In this document: positions 53,437 through 63,947 of the stretch, piece after piece
Layout: the number at the start of each line of letters is the position of its first letter
Position numbering within the stretch: position 1 is the stretch's first letter
NCBI GenBank assembly: GCA_905147135.1
Contig: LR990056.1
Coordinates: forward strand, 8,380,001-8,444,000
Source: Blastobasis lacticolella
Lineage: Eukaryota > Arthropoda > Insecta > Lepidoptera > Blastobasidae
Direction of reading: 5' to 3'
DNA length: 64,000 nt
The notes under the pieces: generated by a model
The model's input: only the letters and a program-made list of their open reading frames with translations
The model's database searches: none
What the model was told of the DNA's origin: nothing
Translations under genes and position numbers: made by a program

Positions 53437-53776
53437 GTGATTTTAATGTCCCGGTTGTGCTCTCGCACGCGAGGGCCCGGAATCCCCAGACCATGATCCA
53501 GGATTTGGCAGATCATATAATTACAGTGGAGCGACTGCTATATGACTTCCGTGACTCTGCTACCTGGGGAACGTGATTAGACTGAATATTAGTTACACAT
53601 TAAGTCGCCAGAATGTTCAGATTCTTTACGATGTTTTCGCTCACTATAAGAGCATAGGTTAGAATTCAACTAATGTACATGACTCAGAAAAGAGTCATTG
53701 GTACATGACAGCCGCTGGATTCGAACTCGGTACACACACCCGGTCAGATACGTTAACCGCTCGGCCACAAATGCTC
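53437..53776 (-). mobile_element. SINE-1, near full length
   Basis: Colinear with the 3.5 kb copy from ttaatgtcccggttgtgctc to the tRNA-like head on the minus strand (gtggccgagcggttaacg; B box gagttcgaatcc). Substitutions are frequent. No target duplication is clear. Confidence 0.85.
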
Positions 53777-54299
53777 AATTGGTGGCCTTGGTTATCTTAA
53801 TGTATGACTTGAGCTTTTTGTATGACATAGAGTCATTTGTATAGAGTTGTGACAGATTAACAGTGTACATTTTTTATTGTTTGTGGCTCCATCTATGGTC
53901 TATGTCCAATCTCTTTGGTTTTATAATATTCTAGTTATTGCCAAGCTTAGCTTAGCTTGAGCGTCAGTTTATAACATAATAACGTATCCAACTTCTGAGG
54001 TAGCAATCAGAGATTATTAAACAGCATGATTGTGTAAACAAACTGTTAAATAAATAATAAACAAGTAAACACATACTTGACAATAAAAATATGAGAAACT
54101 AACGAAAAATCTAAAAACTGGCCCATGTAGATAAAATAACGACCAAACGTTTCTAGAATGAAAGAATTTTGATGTACCTACCCATCATATTCATTTGCAA
54201 ATTTAACAGTCAAGAAGTCAGGTCAGTGAACCTAATAGCTTGTATAATAATCCAACCGACAGAGAAAGTCGAATACCCCCGACCAAGTTTACTTTAACT
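53777..54299. other. Unassigned stretch
   Basis: AT-rich; nothing recognised. Confidence 0.35.
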
Positions 54300-54620
54300 C
54301 AAATATTTTCTAAACTACAAAACCGATTTTAATGAAACAAAGCTAAGAACCATCTAAATTAAACTGACTTTCAAATGAAGAAAACCGAATCCAAATCGGT
54401 CCATCCGTTCGGGATCTACGACGCCACAGACAGAAACACAAAGTCACCATTACACATGTTAAACTTATAACACCGACCTTTTTTCGTCGAGGCTTAAAAA
54501 GGTTGATGAATGTAAAAGAAGCGAAAGGTTTGTCAGGACCGTAGCAAGTGGAACAATGTGGTATCTGCCTATTGCTACGGGAAACAGACGTGTTCTCACT
54601 TCTCCACTCGTGAGCACATG
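54300..54620 (+). repeat. Ancient repeat followed by a non-LTR 3'-end fragment
   Basis: 54300-54430 has the core aaaaccgattttaatgaaac and, near its end, ccatccgttcgggatctacg, the inverse wording of 10185-10220. 54490-54600 reads RLMNVKEAKG, then ggaccgtagcaagtggaaca, matching 82-175 and 17890-17984. Confidence 0.45.
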
Positions 54621-55037
54621 TACGCTGGGGGCGGGCCCTTCACTCCGCATCTGATAACATCTTAGGTATCATCCCCCGCATCTTAGGTAACAGTAGATAC
54701 CGGTTATCCTCAACTGTTGCCCTTAATTAAGAGGAGTTTGCAAGAGCAAGTCAGTTTGTAATTCACCCGAATCGCGGCAGCTACAATCAAAAGCATGTAA
54801 CGTTTGATCCAGTGCTCACTCGTCTCCCCAAAGGAAGCCAATCGCGAAGTTTAATTGCCTTTTTACGCTAATTAAAGTCAGGATTCGAGTCGCCTACGCA
54901 ATATCACGCTTAAACGTCCTTTGAAATGAGGTGTTTGGCTTATTGTACGTACCTTTTGCTTTTGTTTTCGTGATTCTTGAATTTTTGGGTGGTAACGTCC
55001 ATTTTTTTTTCTTATATTCACGATGTATGTGCTGCTG

Positions 55038-55130
55038 AGGCAAATAAATGCTGCCAAATACTGGATCATGGTCAATGTGGACCCCGGGCCCTCGTGTGCA
55101 AAAGCACAACCGGGACATTAACGCCAATAT
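55038..55130 (+). mobile_element. SINE-1 3' end
   Basis: Starts ggcaaataaatgctgccaaa, then tactggatcatggtcaatgt, accccgggccctcgtgtgc and ends caaccgggacattaacgcca atatgatt. Only the last 90 bases of the family are present. Confidence 0.75.
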
Positions 55131-55892
55131 GATTATTTTTTTATTTGCTGCTGAGGCAAAAAGAGGGGTGTTTTAAGTTTAAAGTGTCTGTGTATCTGCG
55201 TGTCTGTCTGTTGCTCCGTAGCTCCTGATCGGATGGAGCTGGGTAAAGAACGCATCTTATAATTTAAATATATTATAAGCCGATTGGGGTAGATATAAGC
55301 ATAGCATAGCGCTTCCGATCCAGCCACAGTCCAAACTAACAAAGACAGTTTAAGAACAGACATTGTTGCAAGCCCAAGTTGTACACAGGGCTGGCTCTAG
55401 GATTGGACAACGTGGATTAATCCGCGTAGCTCAAGGATCGCAAATCAGAAGTTTTTCTATTGTCTAGAGAGACACACGGTCCTGGACTTTTGCGACCAAA
55501 GGGCATCGGAAGCGATGCCGGCCTGTATGGTACCGGTATTGTAAATAACGCCACGTTGACGTGTAAAAGAAAGGTAATGCAGGCGGTACAGGATAGTGTA
55601 GACTACACAACTCGTATAACAAATAGCAGCCGCGGAAAGCTTCCGACCATTCTTCGGCAATATAATACAACACGAGATAGATGGATGATCTTCTAAGGCT
55701 CATAAGAAGCTTAGGTCGTAGGATGCAGGCAGCACAATATCGGTATGGACGGCGTTGGGAAGGCTAGGTATATCCAGCAGTTAACCGACCTGCGCTTGGA
55801 ATTTCGAAGATAATGATGATGTCACCGCTGGAAATCCATAATCTTCTTGGTAAAGAATGTTTATCTGTGTAATAAACAATGAATGTGTAGGT
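55131..55892. other. Unassigned, probably repeat-derived
   Basis: 55195-55310 (tgctccgtagctcctgatcg) resembles the ancient repeat at 10185-10320. 55457-55703 holds overlapping frames on both strands in a GC-balanced block ending in atgatgatg (55811-55819), which suggests the 3' part of another retroelement, but no motif can be named. Confidence 0.35.
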
Positions 55893-56200
55893 TTAGGTTA
55901 ATGGGCTCCTTTTTCCGCACTTGAACTCAAATTTGGTCTTTTGTACGTAGTTAAGGCATGCTAATTTAGCCAGCCCAGCTCCTCCCAGCAGTCTCTTCGG
56001 ACGCTCGCAGATCTCTCGGAGAGACCCCGTTCCTAATGTGACTTTTACCCTGTGGTCCTTTAGTCCCTTACACTCCAGGACCACATGGGCCGCTGTTTTC
56101 TCGTCTACTAGGCATCCCCTGCATAAAGGGCTGTCTGTTGCTCCTATCGTGAACAATAGTTTGTTTGGGGGAGGTGTCAATGAATGTCTAATATGTAATA
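55893..56200 (-). pseudogene. Non-LTR C-terminal zinc-knuckle fragment
   Basis: The minus-strand frame reads LLFTIGATDSPLCRGCLVDE and KTAAHVVLECKGLKDHR. The C-x2-C...H...C pattern (CRGC, H, C), with a preceding 'TGH/LLFTIG' type stretch, is the domain that follows RNase H in R1/I/LOA-type non-LTR elements. Upstream frames are broken and RT is absent; the frame ends at a stop at 55893. Confidence 0.6.
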
Positions 56201-56569
56201 CTAGTTTTTATCCCTGGTTCTTTAGCTTAGAACGCGTTTTAGCTGATTTTAGCTCGAATCGTCTATTAGTTAGAGGTGTGAATGGTCACGTCGGTAAATC
56301 ATATTTTCCTTTTAATTTTTATCGTACTTAAACGGGCACTGGCTCCCAGAATCGCCGGCAAAGCCTTCACAGCCGGCAACCCGGCCGGATCCGGGGCAAA
56401 CTTTATGTAAATCGAAAACGTAGCGAAACTTTTTCTTGCTGTATTCTTATTTGGACGTGAGGAGTGTTACAAACATGCAAGCGACCAGATATGCGGATTA
56501 TCGTTCCGTATTGCAAAGACGATTTTTGAAAATTTTATAACGATTAAGTAACGACCACGTACCGAAAAA

Positions 56570-56700
56570 CGCAGTGTGGATAGGCCTCCGGCAAGATGGA
56601 CCAACGACCTGGTAAAGGTCGCAGGAAGATTCTGACGGCACAGGATTGGCTTTATTGGAGGAGGCCTTTGCCCAGCAGTGGGCGTCTTTAAGATGATGAT
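56570..56700 (+). repeat. LINE-D 3' end
   Basis: cgcagtgtggataggcctcc, caagatggaccaacgacctg and gtaaaggtcgcaggaag translate in part as GRPPARWTNDLVKVAG-like sequence; the end is ttgcccagcagtgggcgtct, then a short GAT run. Parallels 28890-29045. Confidence 0.65.
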
Positions 56701-56735
56701 TATAAAAGCAACCGACTGCAAAATAGGGCGAGAAT

Positions 56736-56860
56736 TTCGCAGTGACAAACGAGAAGACAGCCCACCTGATGGTAAGCGGTAACTGTCGCCCATAACATCG
56801 ACGATCGCAAGTGCATTGTCACTGTGAGGACTAAGGTGAAATGCCTTATCCTTTAAACCG
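56736..56860 (-). repeat. LINE 3' tail, reverse copy
   Basis: cagtgacaaacgagaagaca, gcccacctgatggtaagcgg and gcattgtcactgtgaggact are the inverse of 28033-28175. Confidence 0.6.
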
Positions 56861-57639
56861 GAACACAACAATGCAAGCATTATTGCTTAGCGGCAGAACT
56901 AGATAAGGCAGTGGTACTTACCCAGGCGGACTCCTCAGGCTTGACAGAGTCCTACCATCTGATTAGTCCTATATGCGTTATTGCTATATTTTACTTGAGC
57001 TTATTGGGTAAATAATGTTCATAAAATGAGAGACTTATTTTAATTTCCTAATCTAAATACGTGCACAATTTGTGTAGGTAAGTAATGACATCATGTTACT
57101 TTATTCGTGCAAAACTGGTTAGTGACGTGCAATATAACAATTTATTATACTACTGTATAGTTTACAGTTTATTATTGGGGTCTTTATGTTGACATCATCA
57201 ACAATTTCTTGCTGTTTTGACTTCAAATTAAATTGTATTGTTAATCCTATTCACAAATATCTTTTGAAACACAAGTCACATTCAGCAACTTTGCATGGTC
57301 TTTTTGGACACAACAATAAAGGTTATACTACAATAGCCGCGTTGCTTGCAAGCAAATTTGCTTGTTATTGAGCAAACTTCTGTACTCTGCTGTAGTATTT
57401 GCATTTTTGGAACATTCAAAAAGTTAGCACGAAGAGTTTTTCTTGAAAATCACAGCCTATTGTTTTAGATTACAGCGGTTTGAGGATTTTGAACTTGCGA
57501 TACACGACTTTGCTTTTCATAAAATTCTTTTTACATCCGCCACGCTGCAACATATGTAGTTAAAAGTTCAGAATAAAGGTTGTGTGTAGTTTGCAGTTTT
57601 ATTGAAACGTTTCTGGAGCTTTGTTACAATAGTTTGGCA
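56861..57639. other. Unassigned stretch
   Basis: AT-rich, nothing recognised. Confidence 0.35.
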
Positions 57640-57795
57640 GTGGAGAGGCATTTGCCTATTTGATGCCAGAGCAACGTGTTATAGAGGTGGGCAACGCATT
57701 GGCGAAACTATTGGTGTTACTAATGTCTATAGGTAGTGGTGACCACTTTCCATCAGGTGGCCCGCTTGCCAGTTTGGCTACCGTATGACGTAAAA
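57640..57795 (+). repeat. LINE 3' tail, shared with 2205-2376
   Basis: See 2205-2376. Ends taccgtatgacgtaaaaaaa at about 57798. Confidence 0.6.
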
Positions 57796-57815
57796 AAAAT
57801 ATACCTTTATGTCTG

Positions 57816-57930
57816 TCATCATCATCATCATCCTAGCGTTTAACCCGGCTTCTGCCAGTGTCCGTTTTCCGATCTTCTAATTTGCCCGGTCTTCGACATC
57901 CTCGCGTCATAGGCCGTTATCCTAGGTATT
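57816..57930 (-). repeat. RTE-like 3' end
   Basis: The minus strand reads acggcctatgacgcgaggat, gtcgaagaccgggcaaatta and ccgggttaaacgctaggatg, then GAT units. Translation gives a DVEDRANW stretch parallel to DAEDRAKWRRL at 10.1 kb. This copy's last 25 bases are nearly those of SINE-1's tail. Confidence 0.65.
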
Positions 57931-57949
57931 TACCTTTATATCTGTGATA

Positions 57950-58160
57950 GCTCTCATTGATAATAAAGTGGACCCGCCCCGACTTCGCACGGGCTTTCTC
58001 GGTTTTAATCTATGGTTTATATATAAATGTTTTTATATATAAACCTTCCGGGATAAATTATCTAAATTATAGTAAAAACGCATGAAAATCTGTTGCTTAG
58101 TTAAAAAACATTCAGAGGAACAGACGGCGGGAAGCGACTATGTTTTATACTATGTATAGA
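57950..58160 (+). repeat. Interspersed repeat (actatgtatag family) with a hairpin
   Basis: gacccgccccgacttcgcac starts it and gcgactatgttttatactat ends it. At 58014-58045 a perfect 14-bp hairpin (ggtttatatataaa, loop tgtt) sits at the point where other copies read ctataaaccttc without the inverse arm. Confidence 0.65.
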
Positions 58161-58329
58161 TAAACACTACTACTACTACTTTGACAGACTATACAAATTC
58201 GGTCGATGTCAAAAGAACTGTCAAATTCGGCTTCAAATAAATAATTATAAACAGACTTAAGTGTGGGCCACAATACTTACCCTACTGAAAAGCACTACTT
58301 TTTACTACTTTCCCTTGTCATTTCTAGGA

Positions 58330-58488
58330 GAATCAATTTTGATGCATGATGCTGCATTTTCCCTATTTTTGAAGCGTACGCTTTAGATGAGGCCAACGTG
58401 GTTAAAAAAATATTGAAGTTTGAATGCCGAAAATCAATATTAAAAACTGTACGAATTGAGGCGAGCGATTCAAAAAAAGAGTCCCCTG
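58330..58488 (-). mobile_element. TIR miniature element, one arm
   Basis: Only the arm ending gaggcgagcgattcaaaaaa agagtcccctg and the middle (cattttccctatttttgaa) are present; the opposite arm is lost. The end matches the CAGGGG...CTCTTTTT end of 61754. Confidence 0.6.
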
Positions 58489-58739
58489 ATATTGTGACGG
58501 TGAAATGAGTGGACTGTATCATATTTGACACTGGTTTATTCTTTGTAGATCACACTGCAGATAAACTACACAAAAGACTACACCAAAGTTAATTATGAAT
58601 AGATATTACAAGTAATTAATGTACTAATTGATATCAGAACAGCTGATGTGTAGTGCAACGACCGTTATAATAGTTGAAGGTCAATGCACGATTTCAAAAT
58701 CCCCCCACTACACCCCGCGGTTGCCCGCCGGTACTACGA

Positions 58740-58998
58740 CTAGAGCGGTGGTAAGGGTATCCACTACGGCTATATACTAAATACTAACCGATGCTCTTGA
58801 GGGACAACATCGTGATGAAACCGCGCGCGACTGAATGTGTATCCATGATCCAATCTGGTCAAGTTTCTATGGTAGCAGGGTCTCAGATGGCAGTCGCTCC
58901 ACTATAATTACCTGACCTGCCAAATCCTGGATCATGGTTAAAGCGGACCCCGGGCACTCGTGTCCGAGAGTACAACCGGGACATTAACGCCAAGATGA
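58740..58998 (+). mobile_element. SINE-1 with decayed head
   Basis: A degraded A-box-like part (gcggtggtaagggtatcc) is followed by ctaaccgatgctcttgaggg and then the full 3' body to attaacgccaagatgatgat. About 100 bases of head and early body are missing. Confidence 0.8.
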
Positions 58999-59039
58999 TG
59001 ATGACATTCGGAACTACGAAGTCTCAAGTCGCTGATTCT

Positions 59040-59170
59040 AATAATCGTTAATAATAAATGCGAAGGTTTGTAAGGATGAATGTATGTTTGGATGTTTATT
59101 TCTCCTTCACACAAAAATTACTGAATGGATTTTGATGTAATTTTGGAGTTATAGCTCAGAATAGCATATA
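59040..59170 (+). repeat. Ancient dispersed repeat scrap
   Basis: aatgcgaaggtttgtaagga, then attactgaatggattttgat. The core is similar to parts of 52440-52842; class unknown. Confidence 0.35.
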
Positions 59171-59751
59171 AGTTATAGTTATTTTCTTACCACGGGAAGA
59201 GTTAAAATTAACTGATTATGAAAACTTGGCCAAAACTCAGAGACCTATCTAGTGCGCAAATTTAAATAGTACCAACAGCATACTCTGGCCGTTGTGAATA
59301 AAAAATTATACAGATGATTCCCCACTGAAATTAAATCCGTCTCTCCCTGTCCAATTGTCATTCTGTTGTCAGATTTGGATATATTTTATTCAGCGATGGA
59401 AAAAATCGTTGAATTATAATTTATAATATTAAATGTTGGCCAGGCAATTTCATCTTCATTACTAGATTTCTAGGACATACTGCTTGTTGTGTATTTGTGA
59501 TATTTGGTTTTTGTATTTCGGTTCAGCTCTATTCGGGGGGGTTCTGACATTAGAGTTCGTCATATTTTTCTCTATTAAAAAGTTACTGAATCTCTACTGC
59601 AAGTAAATATAAGTTTTTTGCTTAACGATTTCCGCTAATCTTTTATTGAAGATCGTTTTAAATTGCATTTTTAATATATATACTATTTAGCTAGAAAAAA
59701 TTCCGAATTCGAGATGTCACATCGCGAGAATTAGGCCCCAGCACATAATCT
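59171..59751. other. Unassigned stretch
   Basis: AT-rich, nothing recognised. Confidence 0.35.
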
Positions 59752-59892
59752 TGGTCCTCACAGTGACAGCTTCGATTTTTGCATTTGTATTACATCAAAC
59801 AAATGTTTATGAATCGCGGATGTTATAGGCGACTGTTACAGTTTTCGATAGAGTGTTCTGCCGGTTCGTTGTTCACTGAGCAGCATAAAAGT
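59752..59892 (+). repeat. LINE 3' tail
   Basis: tggtcctcacagtgacagct, later gttctgccggttcgttgttc and actgagcagcataaaa: a diverged copy of 28033-28175. Confidence 0.55.
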
Positions 59893-60004
59893 TCACAAAA
59901 GCATTATAATGCTTCTGTAAATTATAAACTATTTCTTCTCAAATCACTACTTAGGTAAGTATTATATGATGAACAAAACTATGTAGATTGCAATTATCGA
60001 TTAA

Positions 60005-60555
60005 CTAGTGGGCCCGGCGTGACTTCTTTCGCGTACATTTACGCTACCCCAACTAACCCTTTTTTCTTGCTTATCAACCTTCCTTTTGAACCACTGTATC
60101 TATTATTATTAAAAAGAACATCTTGGCGTTAATGTCCCGGTTAATGACCATGATCCAGGATTTGGCACGTCAGGTAATTACAGTGGAGCGACTGCCATCT
60201 GACCCAGGGGAACCTGAACAGATTAGATCATGGTTACACATCCAGTCGCCTGAATGTGCAGGTTTCATGACGATGTTATCTCTCACCGTAAGAGCATCGG
60301 TTAGTATTCAACTAATATACATAACTCAGAAAACAGTCATTGGTACATGGCCGGTGCGGAAATCAAACCCGCGACCTCTGGCTTACGAGTCGGATACTCT
60401 AACCGCTCGGCCACCGACGCTCTACTGTATCTATTATTGGAAACCACATTTAAATCCCTTGCGTAGTTTAATAGATTTAAGAGTACATAGATAGGTACAT
60501 GCTTAGATGCGTAGGGATAGACGGCGGGAAGCGACTTTATTTTAAACTTTGTATA
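60005..60555 (+). repeat. Interspersed repeat (actatgtatag family) split by a SINE
   Basis: Left part: agtgggcccggcgtgacttc to the tattatt at 60107. Right part from 60424: ctgtatctattattggaaac, ttgcgtagtttaatag and acggcgggaagcgactttat to ctttgtatag. SINE-1 occupies 60108-60423. Confidence 0.7.
60108..60423 (-). mobile_element. SINE-1 with 15-bp target duplication
   Basis: Flanked by perfect copies of actgtatctattatt at 60093-60107 and 60424-60438. On the minus strand the head is gtggccgagcggttagagta with a changed B box (gggtttgatttcc). The body has a roughly 40-base gap where the gggcccggggtccgc segment should be. The tail side has lost the (CAT)n run (atcttggcgttaatg preceded by aaaaagaac). 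Confidence 0.9.
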
Positions 60556-61728
60556 GAATTAATTAATGTATAGGCGAATTTGAAGAGTTGGCTATTAAAG
60601 TATTGTTTCAACAACTTTGACGAATTTGCTTAGCGTGAAATAAATTGAAATGACAATTTTACTTGTTTATGACATTATTCATTTGAAATTATGACATTTT
60701 ATTATTTTAATGTTAATGATTTAATTATTATGAATGGTTTTTTAATTTGATATATAACATTTTAATATGTTATTGTGTATGATATAATTAATTCTACGGC
60801 ATCGATATTATAAATTAGAATTAAATGTAATGTGCTTATAAAGGTACTTCCTAAGTACTTACTTGCTACTTTGACGTGTAACTCTGTTACTAATGTTATA
60901 AAGACGTGTAAAAACTTTGTATTTGTATTTGATGTTAGAGTATGTCCTACATAACAACACACACACACACACACATACATAAGACTATACGTACATAAAT
61001 GAAGTTTAGGTGACTGGATTAAATAAAATCCAATTATAAGCGAAGCAATTGACCATTTTATAATTTAAAGGGCAAAATCGTAGTGGTCATAACCTTCACG
61101 CTTGTTTGATACGTTTTCATTGCGAAATTATGATAAAAAAGTTTTAAGGATAGCTTAATCCTTAAATATGGCTTGAGGTTCCCTTATTTCGAATTGAAAC
61201 TGAACAAACACGCTAGCAACCGCTATCACTAATATCGTAATTGTGTACCTAACAATACCAGACGAAATACTATGACGAATGAAACACAAAAGTACTCACG
61301 TGTCGGTCGGCGCCCTGATACGACTAACCCAAACCTGAAATGGTTAGGCCAAATCGATACATTTTAACGCTTCTGTTCGCATTCAGAAACTTTCACAGGT
61401 TGGAATGTTGCTGTTGGAAGAAAGTTCTTTGTCATTTCCATGTTGGGAGTTGGTTGGAAACTCCGAAAGAAATGACGGAAGCGAGGCAACGGTCGGAGGG
61501 ACAACGAAGTTTTTATTCCACAAACATGTTTCCACTTTTGTGGCCCCGAGATATTGGTTGTTCGATGAAGGGTTTCAATCCGGTAAAATGTTACGTAAAA
61601 GTAACGAATTGCTTTTATTCATTTAAAGCGATTGTAATAACTTGTCATAAATGATTCCAAAGTAGGTTTTGGCGCGGGGAGTGTGGCTAGCTAGTAGTGG
61701 TGGTGGATCATTGTGAGCTGGGTATTGA
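60556..61728. other. Unassigned AT-rich stretch
   Basis: Strongly AT-rich around 60640-60840, with an (AC)9 run at 60957-60974. Overlapping frames at 61340-61654 are unremarkable. Confidence 0.4.
60957..60974. repeat. (AC)9 microsatellite
   Basis: Nine AC units followed by atacat. Confidence 0.9.
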
Positions 61729-61753
61729 GCTTATTTAAAAATTATTTCGCATA

Positions 61754-61970
61754 CAGGGGCTCTTTTTAAATCGCTCGCCTCAATTCGAACGATTTTCAAT
61801 TTTTGTTTTCGGTATGATAAATTCAATATTTTTTAAAACAACACCGAAGGAGTACGGTTTAAAAATAGGGAAAATCAGTATAATGCATCAAAATATTAAA
61901 TTTTTAATGCCTAAAATTAAAATTAAAAACCGTTCGAATCGAGGTGAGTGATTCAAAAATAGGGCTTCTG
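61754..61970 (+). mobile_element. TIR miniature element, complete
   Basis: CAG at 61754 and CTG at 61968-61970 bound arms of about 55 bases (aatcgctcgcctcaattcga versus the inverse of cgttcgaatcgaggtgagtg). Middle block: acaccgaaggagtacggttt, aaaatagggaaaatcag. Same family as 13097-13323. Confidence 0.75.
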
Positions 61971-62059
61971 AATTCTATATTTATCAGCCAGTATCATGGG
62001 CTGCATTTATTCTTTTAAAAAATTTGTGAATTTTCGCTTATTTAAACATTTTTTCGCCT

Positions 62060-62260
62060 ATAGGGGCTTTATTTTTGAATCGCTCGCCTCGATTCGAAGG
62101 GTTTTCAGTTTTTATTATTGCCATGAAAAATTCAATATATTTTAAATCATGGCAACACCGAAAGAGTACGGTTCGAAAATAGGGAAAATCAGCATAATGT
62201 ATCAAAATATCAAATTTTTCATGCCTAAAATCAAAATTGAATCAGTAGAGCCTCAACTTG
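62060..62260 (+). mobile_element. TIR miniature element, right arm truncated
   Basis: Left arm ttgaatcgctcgcctcgatt and the middle agtacggttcgaaaataggg are intact; the right arm stops at caaaattgaatcagtagag. Confidence 0.7.
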
Positions 62261-62336
62261 CTACATTTATCAGCGAGTATAATGGGCTGCACATATTCTT
62301 GCAAAAAATAGCAACAATAATTATTATCAAAAATTT

Positions 62337-63947
62337 GCACATAGAAGATGTATTTTGAGAAACCTTTGAACCGATTCCACAAATTTCCAGGAAAGTACAT
62401 TCTTCCTGATTGTCTTAGGATACTTTATACCTACTCTCTAACAACAGTCCAATGTGATCAGAGTTCCGAAATATTAGAACGAGTGTGTGCTACCGGGTTA
62501 AACCGCTAGTAATGAATATGGAAACAACCAATATTGTCTGGGCGAGTCCAAAAATTACCCGTCAACGCATGCGCAGTAATACTGGGCCCTCAGTTGCCCC
62601 TCATAAACGTACGACACGGAAATGACCATAAAAGATTATGTCCCTATGAGGATATTATGAGCCAAGGGATTGTGTTGTCATGACTATGGATGGGTCACAA
62701 TTTACGTGCACTGTACGAACTTGTAAAAAGATCGTAAAAATTCAATGTTAGAGGTCTATTTCATGGAAGCGCCTCCTCAACTACCGATAGTAAACATCGG
62801 GGTTAAGTATTGAAGTGATCAGGCAAAGGTTTGTGAACAATATGACAGATGGTTGCTACAAAAACGCCTTAAACATGTGTGTGGATGTATGTGTAGGTAT
62901 GAAAAGCAATGCTCTCTAGATTATTCTTGTATACCCACAGCATACAAGAATAAAACATGGTATTATTCAAATGTAGTTTGCATTGGGCCTGGATAGCATT
63001 ACCGTATGCAATTGGGAAATTAAATTCTGATTTTGTTTGTACAATAACCACAATTTCAATGGCTTTGTACCTACATTTAACTCACACGTTTTTAGTATGA
63101 AATGAAAACTGGTTTTAAACTGAACAATTTATAATTTGGTTTCTGTACGTAAAATTTTCCCTAAATAGGTCAGATTTTCTCATTCACTTTTATATTGTTC
63201 AGATTTTCTCAACTGTGGGTCAGAACGTTTTCCGCTCGGTAACTTACAAAAATAACTACAACAGTCCCCCATCCATCAACGTTACAATTGGAGGATCCAT
63301 GCTAATTAACCACACAAACGGGAGAGCCAGAAATATTGTCAAAGCAACGAAGGAAGAGTCGCTTTAGATAGGTGTCTAATCGTGCCGGGATCAAAGCTAC
63401 AACGTTTGGGTGTCGGAGCGTCCCTCTCGGTTTTGTCTGGCCACCCTCGTCCGTTTCAAGAGCTCGGATTAAAGGTTTCACTTCCTGACATCCAGAGTCG
63501 AATGGCCGTGAACGGTGATCGCTTTCCTTGTTTTGCTCCCAGATAACTTCGCGACTAACAAGGGGCCCTACATAGTTGAGCAGTGATAGAGATGTCGATA
63601 GGGCTTTTTAAGATACAAGAAATAGGTACAGAATTGATGCTTTCAACAAGAGAATAATAGTAGCGTATCGATTTTAGCTTTCCCTGAAACGTGAGGCTCA
63701 CATTAAAAGGACATCAAACAGTCTCCTAAAACACACTCAGCAGCGACGAGAATGTACAAAAAAAGCAGTTGATTTGATTCATATCATTCGCCTCGCGGGG
63801 CAAACGAGTTACTGCAAAATACGTTAACACACACACACTCGCGCGGAGTTTTACGATGTTGGTAAATGTAAAACGAAATCATCCAATATGTAAGGAATGA
63901 TCACGCCCTTCACATCTCAATTTAGTACGTACGTCTTCTGTAATTTG
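62337..63947. other. Unassigned stretch
   Basis: A perfect 12-bp hairpin (ttattcttgtat, 9-base loop) lies at 62921-62953. A repeated aggtcagattttctca wording occurs at 63168-63225. No gene recognised. Confidence 0.4.

Larger units (their letters stand above)
61729..62336. repeat. 307-bp tandem duplication carrying a TIR element
   Basis: Unit 1 begins gcttatttaaaaattatttc (61729), unit 2 gcttatttaaacattttttc (62036). Both run through the TIR element and end with atttatcagc.agtat.atgg gctgca. The units differ by many substitutions and the second has lost one arm, so the duplication is not recent. Confidence 0.8.

Noticed and set aside
60123..60494. 123-codon plus-strand frame
   Set aside because: It lies almost entirely within the SINE-1 copy read in antisense.
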